Assembly: GCA_964614375.1 (NCBI GenBank) | Contig: CAZTLI010000125.1 | Coordinates: forward strand, 1 to 12,386 | Direction: 5' to 3' | Length of the DNA stretch: 12,386 nt | From: CAZTLI01 sp964614375 | GTDB taxonomy: Bacteria; Chloroflexota; Anaerolineae; Aggregatilineales; Phototrophicaceae | In this document: positions 1 through 5,051 of the stretch, one piece after another | Position numbering within the stretch: the stretch's first letter is position 1 | How the letters are laid out: every line of letters begins with the position of its first letter | Notes under the pieces: model-generated | What the model saw: the letters and a program-made list of their open reading frames with translations, nothing else | The model's database searches: none | What the model was told of the DNA's origin: nothing | Program-made: the position numbers and the translations under genes

Positions 1-278
1 TCTGCGCCTGCTTGTTCGGCGGTGCGGGCATCTTCGCCCTCGACAAAGGCCAGCACACGCACTGATTTACCCAATCCGTGCGGCAGCATCACCGTGCTGC
101 GGACTTGCTGGTCACTGTGGCGCGGGTCGATGCCGAGGCGCATGTGGAGTTCAATCGTTTCGTCAAATTTGGCTCGCCTCATATTCTTGATGAGGCCGAC
201 AGCCTCTTCTAAGGAATAGAGTTGTTGACGATCAAAAAGTTTCGCTGAATCAAGATAACGTTTTCCGCGTTTTGCCAT
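1..278 (-). CDS. rplA: 50S ribosomal protein L1, N-terminal part (runs off window)
   Basis: This is the first 92 codons of ribosomal protein L1, a component of the L1 stalk of the large subunit that binds 23S rRNA and, in many bacteria, represses the L11-L1 mRNA. The frame opens MAKRGKRYLDSAKLFDR and continues with YSLEEAVGLIKNM, a DETIELHMRLGIDPRHSDQQ segment and LPHGLGK, all typical of the L1 N-terminal domain. Bacterial L1 is usually about 230 residues, so more than half lies outside the window. The ATG at 278 follows AAGGAG with a spacing of about 8 nt. The gene lies 76 nt downstream of rplK, the usual L11-L1 pairing, which supports the call. Confidence 0.96.
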   Translation of the reverse strand, partial: MAKRGKRYLDSAKLFDRQQLYSLEEAVGLIKNMRRAKFDETIELHMRLGIDPRHSDQQVRSTVMLPHGLGKSVRVLAFVEGEDARTAEQAGA

Positions 279-304
279 GAGTAGGTCTCCTTCGTGGTAC
301 GGAT

Positions 305-320
305 GGACGCGCGGGCGTCC
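305..320 (-). other. Small hairpin in the rplK-rplA gap
   Basis: There is a 6-bp perfect GC-rich stem (arms 305-310 and 315-320) with a 4-nt loop, just upstream of the rplA Shine-Dalgarno sequence. No T-tract follows, so it is not a terminator. It may be an mRNA processing or stability element, and it is short enough to be chance. Confidence 0.3.
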
Positions 321-354
321 TCCCACAATTGGGTTGAATTAAGCGCCGTTTGCG

Positions 355-780
355 CTAATCGACAATTTCGACACCCATTTGCCGCGCTGTGCCTTCAATC
401 TGGCGCATCGCCGCTTCGATGTCGTGGGCGTTGAGATCGGCTTTCTTCGTTTCGGCAATTTCTTGCACCTGTTTGCGCGTCAGCCGTCCGACAGTTTCGG
501 TCAAGGGATTGGACGCCCCTTTGGGGATGCCCGCCGCTTTCTTAATCAAGAAGGCCGTTGGCGGACTTTTCAGAATGAACTTGAACGAGCTATCCGAAAA
601 AATGGTGATTTCCGCCGGAATTACCTCGCCCATACGACTGCTGGTGCGGGCATTATATTCCTTGCAAAACTGCATCAAGTTAATGCCGTGCTGCGCCAGC
701 GCAGGGCCGATAGGCGGCGCGGGGTTGGCCTTACCTGCATGAATTTGCAGGGTGACGATTGCTTTGACTTTCTTCGCCAT
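355..780 (-). CDS. rplK: 50S ribosomal protein L11
   Basis: This is a full-length L11 of 141 residues, the standard length. The protein binds the GTPase-associated region of 23S rRNA and takes part in factor-dependent GTP hydrolysis and in stringent-response signalling. The N-terminal domain carries the hallmark APPIGPALAQHGINLMQFCK segment (residues 21-40). The C-terminal RNA-binding domain has KSPPTAFLIKKAAGIPKGAS (71-90) followed by GRLTRKQVQEIA. The ATG at 780 has a GAGGA sequence slightly upstream. The gene sits between nusG and rplA in the canonical secE-nusG-rplK-rplA order. A hairpin leader precedes it and may carry the L1 autoregulatory site. Confidence 0.99.
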   Translation of the reverse strand: MAKKVKAIVTLQIHAGKANPAPPIGPALAQHGINLMQFCKEYNARTSSRMGEVIPAEITIFSDSSFKFILKSPPTAFLIKKAAGIPKGASNPLTETVGRLTRKQVQEIAETKKADLNAHDIEAAMRQIEGTARQMGVEIVD

Positions 781-802
781 GGGTCTCTATCCTCATTCCA
801 TC

Positions 803-861
803 TCGTGTGTTTCAACAGATAGCCACCAGCAAACGCTGATGGCTACGCAAAATCGTGTGTT
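803..861. repeat. 9-bp direct repeat flanking the rplK leader hairpin
   Basis: TCGTGTGTT occurs at 803-811 and again at 853-861 in the nusG-rplK gap, on either side of the 820-845 hairpin. The exact match is directly visible. Whether it has a function, such as alternative pairing or a protein site, is unknown and chance is possible. Confidence 0.4.
820..845 (-). promoter_or_regulatory. Hairpin in the rplK leader (possible L1 control or processing element)
   Basis: This is an 11-bp stem (arms 820-830 and 835-845, one G-U wobble) with a 4-nt loop between the nusG stop and the rplK start. There is no T-run, so it is not an obvious terminator. In E. coli, L1 represses the rplK-rplA mRNA through a structured site in this leader. 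That parallel is established for other bacteria and only inferred here. The L1-binding internal-loop motif was not recognised with certainty. Confidence 0.45.
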
Positions 862-887
862 ATTGTAGCGTGGGAATGGCCTGCTGC

Positions 888-1559
888 CTATGCCTTTTCG
901 ACCTCAGTGAAATCCAATTCCACCGGCGTCTCGCGCCCGAAGAAGTTCACCATCACCCGCACTTTGAGCTTATCCGGGTCAATATCGGCCACTGTGCCCA
1001 CAAAGTCGTTGAACGGGCCGCCCGTAATCCGCACCCGCTGCCCGATCTTATAGTCAAATTTCACTACCGGGTCGCTGCTGGACATGCGATCCATGATTTT
1101 TTTGACTTCTTCTGGACGCAGTGGTGTCGGGTCGTTACCCATGCCCACAAATCCGGTGACGCCCGGTGTATTGCGGACGACATACCACGAGTCTTCGTCC
1201 ATCTTCATTTGTACCATGATGTAACCGGGGAATACGCGCCGTTCGACAGTCCGGCGTTTGCCGTCCTTGACTTCAATCTCTTCCTCAGTGGGGACGATGA
1301 CATCGAAAATGCGGTCTCGCATCCCCATGGTTTCGATACGCTGCTCAATAGCGTGGCAGACTTTGTTTTCATACCCCGAATAGCAGTGGATGATGTACCA
1401 CAGCTTTTCGGCTTCGGCTTCTTCTTCGGGTCTGCGAACGCCATCGTCCAACATGATAGTAATGTCGGAATCATTATCGCCGTTATCGGTCTCCTCTTGT
1501 AGATAAACCGGTTCCGGGTCGTAATCACTTTCCGAGTTGGGAATCTGGTCATTCGACAT
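888..1559 (-). CDS. nusG: Transcription termination/antitermination factor NusG, with acidic N-terminal extension
   Basis: NusG binds the RNA polymerase clamp and modulates pausing, Rho termination and transcription-translation coupling. The NGN domain begins at about residue 53 (LWYIIHCYSGYENKV) and includes RRVFPGYIMVQM (108-119) and VRNTPGVTGFVG (128-139). The C-terminal KOW domain contains GQRVRITGGPFNDFVGTV (173-190). At 223 residues it is longer than the roughly 180-residue E. coli protein because of an N-terminal tail of about 50 residues rich in Asp, Glu, Asn and Pro. The ATG at 1559 has AAAGG about 7 nt upstream, so the tail appears to be translated. It lies between secE and rplK, as in most bacteria. 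Confidence 0.98.
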   Translation of the reverse strand: MSNDQIPNSESDYDPEPVYLQEETDNGDNDSDITIMLDDGVRRPEEEAEAEKLWYIIHCYSGYENKVCHAIEQRIETMGMRDRIFDVIVPTEEEIEVKDGKRRTVERRVFPGYIMVQMKMDEDSWYVVRNTPGVTGFVGMGNDPTPLRPEEVKKIMDRMSSSDPVVKFDYKIGQRVRITGGPFNDFVGTVADIDPDKLKVRVMVNFFGRETPVELDFTEVEKA

Positions 1560-1594
1560 GACAACGCCTTTATCAACTTAACCTACAGAACCAC

Positions 1595-1616
1595 AGATAA
1601 ACCACCGGGTTTATCT
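1595..1616 (-). other. Hairpin in the secE-nusG gap
   Basis: This is a 9-bp perfect stem (arms 1595-1603 and 1608-1616) with a 4-nt CGGT loop on the transcribed strand, located between the secE stop and the nusG ribosome-binding site. No U-tract follows. It is more likely an RNA processing or stability element than a terminator, because nusG would need read-through. Confidence 0.45.
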
Positions 1617-1638
1617 ATCAAATCAAAACGTATTGATG

Positions 1639-2061
1639 CTAATAGGAGCGATTACTTCTGCCACCCATCCGCCAGAAAGCCACAGTTGCCCCCAGCGCGA
1701 CACCCAACACAACCAGCAAAATAATAGGTGTTTCCAGCCCGAAGCGGAACAATTCGGTAAATATCAGGCTGATAATCCCCAGCGCGATGGAAGTGGCAAC
1801 CGTTGTCGCCACGACGATGATGCTCAGATAACGGGTCTCTTCGCGCGTGGGCCATGTCACCTTGTTCAGTTCATCCCGCACCTCACCGATGAAAGTGAAT
1901 ATGCCCCGTATGGGTCGGGTGATGAAATTGCCACCCTCGCTGGTGGTGGTCTCTTTGCCCGTGCGGGTGCGTTTACCGGGGGTCGCCCGCCCTTTGCCTA
2001 CAGTCAACCCGCGTTCATCGACTTCATTTTCTTCCGAGTCTATTGTTTGGTCTACAGACAT
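1639..2061 (-). CDS. secE: Preprotein translocase subunit SecE, with a likely second membrane helix
   Basis: SecE is the essential clamp subunit of the SecYEG protein-conducting channel in the inner membrane. The diagnostic segment VRDELNKVTWPTREETRYLS (61-80) is the amphipathic helix and conserved hinge that precede the core membrane helix (about 79-103). A second hydrophobic stretch (about 111-131, TPIILLVVLGVALGATVAFW) follows, whereas single-span SecE proteins usually end soon after the first helix. The first 50 residues are polar. The start is the ATG at 2061, which has AGGAG at good distance. The frame stays open upstream but runs through the tRNA-Trp gene, so the longer version is rejected. 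Length is 140 residues. Confidence 0.95.
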   Translation of the reverse strand: MSVDQTIDSEENEVDERGLTVGKGRATPGKRTRTGKETTTSEGGNFITRPIRGIFTFIGEVRDELNKVTWPTREETRYLSIIVVATTVATSIALGIISLIFTELFRFGLETPIILLVVLGVALGATVAFWRMGGRSNRSY

Positions 2062-2128
2062 AATGTAATCTCCTGCCTCAAGGCCCCAAAATGGGAACGC
2101 CCCAATTTTCACACGATTGGTATACGCA

Positions 2129-2153
2129 AGACACCGCCCTGAGGACGGTGTCT
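2129..2153 (-). other. Hairpin between tRNA-Trp and secE
   Basis: This is an 11-bp stem (arms 2129-2139 and 2143-2153, one G-U pair) with a 3-nt loop, 15 nt downstream of the tRNA-Trp 3' end. Only a short TCTTG follows, so it is a poor terminator. It may help separate the mature tRNA from the secE mRNA, or act as a partial attenuator. Confidence 0.45.
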
Positions 2154-2167
2154 GTTGTGTTGCAAGG

Positions 2168-2240
2168 CAGGGGTGCAAGGACTTGAACCCTGAACCTACG
2201 GTTTTGGAGACCGTCGCTCTGCCAGTTGAGCTACACCCCT
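2168..2240 (-). tRNA. tRNA-Trp (anticodon CCA)
   Basis: A 73-nt cloverleaf fits fully: acceptor AGGGGTG pairs with CACCCCT, there is a D arm GCTC/GAGC, the anticodon stem ACGGT/ACCGT closes loop CTCCAAA (anticodon CCA), and the T arm has TTCAAGT. The discriminator is G, the tRNA-Trp identity base in bacteria. The 3' CCA is not encoded. It sits directly upstream of secE, its usual place in bacterial genomes. Confidence 0.97.
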
Positions 2241-2290
2241 GTGTCGTGAATACCCACATGCCACACCATCGCTTGATTGGCGTTGTGGGT

Positions 2291-2452
2291 TTACTTGGTC
2301 TCCCGATACAGCACATGCTTACGCAATATCGGGTCATATTTTTTAAGTTCTAAACGCTGCGGGTCGTTCTGGCGGTTTTTGCTGGTGATATAGATATGAC
2401 CGCTTTCCGTACTCCGCATTTTGACAACGATACGCTGCCCTTTTTTCGCCAT
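2291..2452 (-). CDS. rpmG: 50S ribosomal protein L33
   Basis: This is a 53-residue protein starting MAKKGQRIVVKMRSTESGH, followed by IYITSKNRQNDPQRLELKK and ending in YRETK. The YITSKN(R)xND.xRLELKKYDP pattern is diagnostic of L33, a small large-subunit protein near the tRNA E site. It contains no cysteines, so it is the zinc-independent (C-minus) paralogue type. The ATG at 2452 follows AAGGTAAGGGCAGACA, giving a good Shine-Dalgarno. It lies between tRNA-Thr(GGU) and tRNA-Trp, a common position for rpmG. In many genomes tuf precedes it here, but no tuf is present. Confidence 0.97.
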   Translation of the reverse strand: MAKKGQRIVVKMRSTESGHIYITSKNRQNDPQRLELKKYDPILRKHVLYRETK

Positions 2453-2497
2453 TGTCTGCCCTTACCTTCAAAACACCGTCTGGAAATAATTCACGAG

Positions 2498-2570
2498 AGC
2501 CTCCAATGGGATTTGAACCCATGACCTTACCCTTACCAAGGGTACGCTCTACCGACTGAGCTATGGAGGC
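2498..2570 (-). tRNA. tRNA-Thr (anticodon GGT)
   Basis: A complete 73-nt cloverleaf: acceptor GCCTCCA/TGGAGGC, D arm GCTC/GAGC, anticodon stem TACCC/GGGTA with loop TTGGTAA (anticodon GGT), and T stem ATGGG/CCCAT with TTCAAAT loop. The discriminator is T and CCA is not encoded. Only 5 nt separate it from tRNA-Tyr upstream, so the two must be processed from one transcript. Confidence 0.97.
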
Positions 2571-2575
2571 ACCAG

Positions 2576-2658
2576 TGGGCCGGGCAGGACTCGAACCTGC
2601 GAAGGCTTGCGCCAGCGGGTTTACAGCCCGCCCCCTTTGCCACTCGGGACACCGACCC
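2576..2658 (-). tRNA. tRNA-Tyr (anticodon GTA)
   Basis: An 83-nt class II tRNA with a long variable arm. The acceptor GGGTCGG pairs with CCGGCCC (one T-G pair), the anticodon stem GCGGG/CCCGC closes loop CTGTAAA (anticodon GTA), and the T arm contains GGTTCGAGTCC. The discriminator is A and CCA is not encoded. The Thr-Tyr-Thr order matches the conserved bacterial cluster. Confidence 0.97.
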
Positions 2659-2680
2659 ATGTTGTTGTGTAACGTGCGTC

Positions 2681-2719
2681 GTGGTGTTATTCACCACACA
2701 ACCTTCTTATAAGGAAGGT
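2681..2719 (-). other. Two small hairpins between tRNA-Thr(TGT) and tRNA-Tyr
   Basis: Two perfect 6-bp stems stand side by side in the 64-nt spacer: 2681-2686 with 2692-2697, and 2701-2706 with 2714-2719. Neither has a U-tract. They are probably spacer structures that present tRNA ends to processing nucleases. Confidence 0.35.
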
Positions 2720-2722
2720 ATT

Positions 2723-2795
2723 AGCCACTGGTGGGACTCGAACCCACGCAATCTCGCTTACAAGGCGAGTGCTCTACCAACTGAGCTACAGTGGC
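2723..2795 (-). tRNA. tRNA-Thr (anticodon TGT)
   Basis: A complete 73-nt cloverleaf: acceptor GCCACTG pairs with CAGTGGC, D arm GCTC/GAGC, anticodon stem CTCGC/GCGAG closing loop CTTGTAA (anticodon TGT), and T arm GTGGG/CCCAC with TTCGAGT loop. The discriminator is T, as in the other tRNA-Thr here, and CCA is not encoded. It is the first tRNA of the cluster and lies only 38 nt from the end of the HNH gene. Confidence 0.97.
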
Positions 2796-2796
2796 G

Positions 2797-3411
2797 TGAA
2801 CAATTTAATACAAATAGTTCATCTATTAATAAGTTAAACCATCTTTGTATCGTTTCCTGCGTTTTTTCCCATATTTGCCCCTTTATAATGATCTGTGCAA
2901 GCATGGCAATTTGGGCAGACGACACGCCAGTTTTCTGGCGCATTATGATCAGAATTACCATCAATGTGGTCAAGTTCAAGTGGCATCGGTCTTCCATTCC
3001 ATTTTGCATAACCGCAGTCTTCACACTGATGACCACGCTGCCCAATCAGTAGTTTTCGTCGAATACGATCTGATTTTGCAGCCGCTAAATTGGTAATTCT
3101 GTTGCTATAAACATTATTGTTTATACACCTATTGCAATACTTATTTTCGCGTGTTTCCTTAATTTCACCGCAATGAGCACACTCTTCATGATGCTTGCGA
3201 ACTGTAGTATTGAAGATAACCACGCTGCATGAACGACTGCCATAGGTATTATGCCGTTGGGCATAAGTCAATGCTTTACCACACAATGGACACGTTTTGG
3301 GATTTGCTTCATATTCAGCACGAATACGCTCAAAATGCCCACGTTGTCTTACGGTAAGTAAAGGATGATAATTTTTATCTGCTTTTGACCTATTCATTTG
3401 GTAATGAACAA
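2797..3411. repeat. 7-bp direct repeat bracketing the HNH gene (possible target duplication)
   Basis: TGAACAA (TTGTTCA on the transcribed strand) occurs at 2797-2803, next to the tRNA-Thr 5' end, and again at 3405-3411, just upstream of the HNH start. Joining the two copies would place promoter P2 about 25 nt before the tRNA. The match is exact but short, and a chance match of this size in two 40-bp windows is not negligible. Confidence 0.35.
2834..3397 (-). CDS. HNH endonuclease with several zinc-finger CxxC pairs
   Basis: A 187-residue protein ends in an HNH nuclease domain: LELDHIDGNSDHNAPENW (140-157) followed by VCPNCHACTDH (160-170). H144 is the likely catalytic histidine, N156 the central asparagine and the CPNC/H165 region the distal part of the beta-beta-alpha metal fold. 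Further CxxC pairs at 36/39, 73/76, 88/91, 125/128 and 161/164 suggest several zinc sites, as in phage-type and free-standing HNH nucleases. The gene is visibly AT-richer than its neighbours and has no good Shine-Dalgarno before the ATG at 3397, both consistent with recent transfer. It lies between two strong promoters and the tRNA-rpmG-secE operon. The DNA target and role are unknown; a homing-type selfish gene is possible. Confidence 0.85.
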   Translation of the reverse strand: MNRSKADKNYHPLLTVRQRGHFERIRAEYEANPKTCPLCGKALTYAQRHNTYGSRSCSVVIFNTTVRKHHEECAHCGEIKETRENKYCNRCINNNVYSNRITNLAAAKSDRIRRKLLIGQRGHQCEDCGYAKWNGRPMPLELDHIDGNSDHNAPENWRVVCPNCHACTDHYKGANMGKNAGNDTKMV

Positions 3412-3432
3412 CCCAACTTTAATTTCTCGCGC

Positions 3433-3462
3433 ATTATACCATTTGCGTGTGTTTGGTTTCAA
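3433..3462 (-). promoter_or_regulatory. Sigma70-type promoter P2
   Basis: On the minus strand TTGAAA (3457-3462) and a perfect TATAAT (3433-3438) are separated by 18 bp. Transcription would start near 3426, upstream of the HNH gene and the tRNA/rpmG/secE/nusG/rpl operon. The -10 matches at all six positions and the -35 at five. Confidence 0.75.
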
Positions 3463-3493
3463 GATGTGGTTTGGGCGAGTTGGGAGCAGAGCC

Positions 3494-3522
3494 ATTGTAC
3501 GCGCGTGATCGCAGGCTGTCAA
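3494..3522 (-). promoter_or_regulatory. Sigma70-type promoter P1
   Basis: On the minus strand a perfect TTGACA (3517-3522) is followed after exactly 17 bp by TACAAT (3494-3499). It lies 61 bp upstream of P2 and downstream of the preceding operon's terminator, so it is well placed to drive the translation operon. The spacer is GC-rich. Confidence 0.75.
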
Positions 3523-3557
3523 TGGCGCGGTCACCAGCATTCGGCTATCTACCGGGC

Positions 3558-3594
3558 AAAAAATGCGGTGTACTGTCTTTTTACAGCACACCGC
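3558..3594 (-). terminator. Rho-independent terminator of the sugar operon
   Basis: On the minus strand there is a 12-bp GC-rich stem (arms 3583-3594 and 3565-3576, one G-U pair), a 6-nt loop, then A and six T residues (3558-3563). It lies 58 nt after the stop of the 61-residue membrane protein and before promoters P1 and P2, cleanly separating the two operons. The opposite strand has no T-tract, so it works in one direction. Confidence 0.9.
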
Positions 3595-3652
3595 GTATCT
3601 GGGCGTTGGTCTGCACAACATGACCAGCGGAGGCAAGAATGCGTGTTGTGGG

Positions 3653-3838
3653 TTACTCCTCGTCTTCGCGCGCGGGAATATGGGTATAGATGATGAATAT
3701 CAACGTACTCACCAGCAACACATGAAATCCCCATGTGTATAAATCGAGTCGCCAGGGCTGGAACATCCCCACCAGACCCAATATCATGCACAGAATGATA
3801 ATGCGCTCGACCACCCGGTAGATTCGTGCTGGAATCAT
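3653..3838 (-). CDS. Small two-helix membrane protein of unknown function
   Basis: A 61-residue protein has two hydrophobic segments, about 10-27 (VERIIILCMILGLVGMF) and 34-52 (YTWGFHVLLVSTLIFIIYTHI). A short loop containing FQPWRLDL joins them, and the tail AREDEE is acidic. The ATG at 3838 is preceded by AGGAGGGG, one of the strongest ribosome-binding sites in the window, which overlaps the stop region of the oxidoreductase gene (8-nt gap). The gene is therefore very likely real and translated, although I do not recognise a family. It is the last gene before the terminator, so it belongs to the sugar operon transcript. Its role, such as accessory to the transporter or unrelated, is unknown. 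Confidence 0.75.
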   Translation of the reverse strand: MIPARIYRVVERIIILCMILGLVGMFQPWRLDLYTWGFHVLLVSTLIFIIYTHIPAREDEE

Positions 3839-3846
3839 GACCCCTC

Positions 3847-5040
3847 CTAATACTTTACATCAACCGCTTTGCCCGCATTGGCGGATGCGACAATGGCATC
3901 GCAGATGACCGAATTACGATACCCATCAACGAAGGTTGCCCCATATGGCGCGACATCCTTGTTATTCACAATGGCATCGAAGAAGTGGTGGAATTCATGA
4001 ATAAAGCTGTGTTCCCAGCCTATCATGTGTCCATGAGGCCACCAGTTACCCCAATAGGGATGATACGCTTCACTGATGAGGGTGTTATGGAAGCCGCGCG
4101 TTTCTTTCGGTTCTTCGCCCGCCCAGAACACATCGAGTTCGTTGAGCCGTTCCAGATTGAAGCGAATTGACCCTTTCTCGCCGTTGATTTCCAGCACTTC
4201 GTGATTTTTGCGCCCCTGACAGAAGCGTGACGCTTCGACAGTGCCCAGCGCGCCATTGTCAAATTCCAGCAGCGCGACAAACGCATCATCCACATCGACT
4301 TTCGCACGACCTTTGCCGTCTTCTGTCGGACGTTCGTCGATAAATGTCCTGGTCATCGCCATGACACGCTTCGGTTCACCCACGAGGAAACGCGCGAGGT
4401 CGATAATGTGCGCGCCGAGATCACCCAATGCCCCGCTGCCCGCGACACTTTTATCCAGCCGCCACACTTTAGGGAAATTCGGGTCAATAATCCATTCCTG
4501 CAAATAGACCGCCCGATAATGGAAAATCCGTCCTAGCGCGCCGCTTTCGATCAACTTTTTAGCCTGCACAATCGCGGGCACAAAGCGATAGTTAAACGCC
4601 ACCATGTGCTTCACACCCGCTTTTTCGACAGCATCAAGCATCGACTTCGATTCTTCAGCCGTGCGTCCGAGTGGCTTTTCGCAGAAGACGTGTTTGCCCG
4701 CTTGAGCCGCCGCGATACAGGGTTCGGCATGGGCATTATTGGGGCCGCCATTGTCGAAGAGTTGAACGGCATCATTTTCCAGCATTTTGCGCCAATCCGT
4801 ATAGACATTGGCATAACCATAGCGCCGCGCCGCCTCGGTGACCGCTTCCTCATTACGTCCAGCGATGCCGACCAGCCTGGGTATCGCAACAGGGGGATAC
4901 ATCATATAGGGCAGTGTCTTGAAGGCATTGGAATGTGCTTTACCCATAAACGAGTAGCCCAGCATCCCGATTCCAATTTCTGGCGCATCGCCTTCTGCAC
5001 GCGCCCCCGCCATCGTAGTGAATCCGACTTCTTCCGGCAT
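3847..5040 (-). CDS. Gfo/Idh/MocA family oxidoreductase
   Basis: A predicted NAD(P)-dependent dehydrogenase of 397 residues acting on a sugar, polyol or inositol-like compound in the cytoplasm. The N-terminal Rossmann fold starts at about residue 22 with IGIGMLGYSFMGKAHSNAF (a GxxGxxxG-type nucleotide loop). The family hallmark EKPLGRTAEE lies at 121-130, YRF at 151-153, and GDLGAHIIDLARFL (206-219) supplies the conserved substrate-pocket His and Asp. The C-terminal part contains WWPHGHMIGWEHSFIHEF (333-350). The start is the ATG at 5040, with AAGGAG 7 nt upstream. A TTG two codons earlier would sit only about 1 nt from the Shine-Dalgarno and is rejected. It follows the TIM-barrel gene by 11 nt, so the pair probably catalyses successive steps. 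The substrate is not identifiable. Confidence 0.93.
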   Translation of the reverse strand: MPEEVGFTTMAGARAEGDAPEIGIGMLGYSFMGKAHSNAFKTLPYMMYPPVAIPRLVGIAGRNEEAVTEAARRYGYANVYTDWRKMLENDAVQLFDNGGPNNAHAEPCIAAAQAGKHVFCEKPLGRTAEESKSMLDAVEKAGVKHMVAFNYRFVPAIVQAKKLIESGALGRIFHYRAVYLQEWIIDPNFPKVWRLDKSVAGSGALGDLGAHIIDLARFLVGEPKRVMAMTRTFIDERPTEDGKGRAKVDVDDAFVALLEFDNGALGTVEASRFCQGRKNHEVLEINGEKGSIRFNLERLNELDVFWAGEEPKETRGFHNTLISEAYHPYWGNWWPHGHMIGWEHSFIHEFHHFFDAIVNNKDVAPYGATFVDGYRNSVICDAIVASANAGKAVDVKY

Positions 5041-5051
5041 TATCAATCTCC

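Noticed and set aside
379..822. Plus-strand open frame opposite rplK
   Set aside because: Antisense shadow of rplK; the L11 motifs on the minus strand explain the sequence.
855..1502. Long plus-strand open frame opposite nusG (215 codons)
   Set aside because: It is the antisense of a well-supported nusG gene, with no Shine-Dalgarno and no recognisable domain.
2062..2337. N-terminal extension of the secE frame to 232 residues
   Set aside because: The extension runs through the tRNA-Trp gene and a hairpin; the ATG at 2061 has its own AGGAG.
3394..3636. 80-codon minus-strand frame in the gap before the HNH gene
   Set aside because: It spans the terminator and both promoters, overlaps the HNH start and has no protein-like features.
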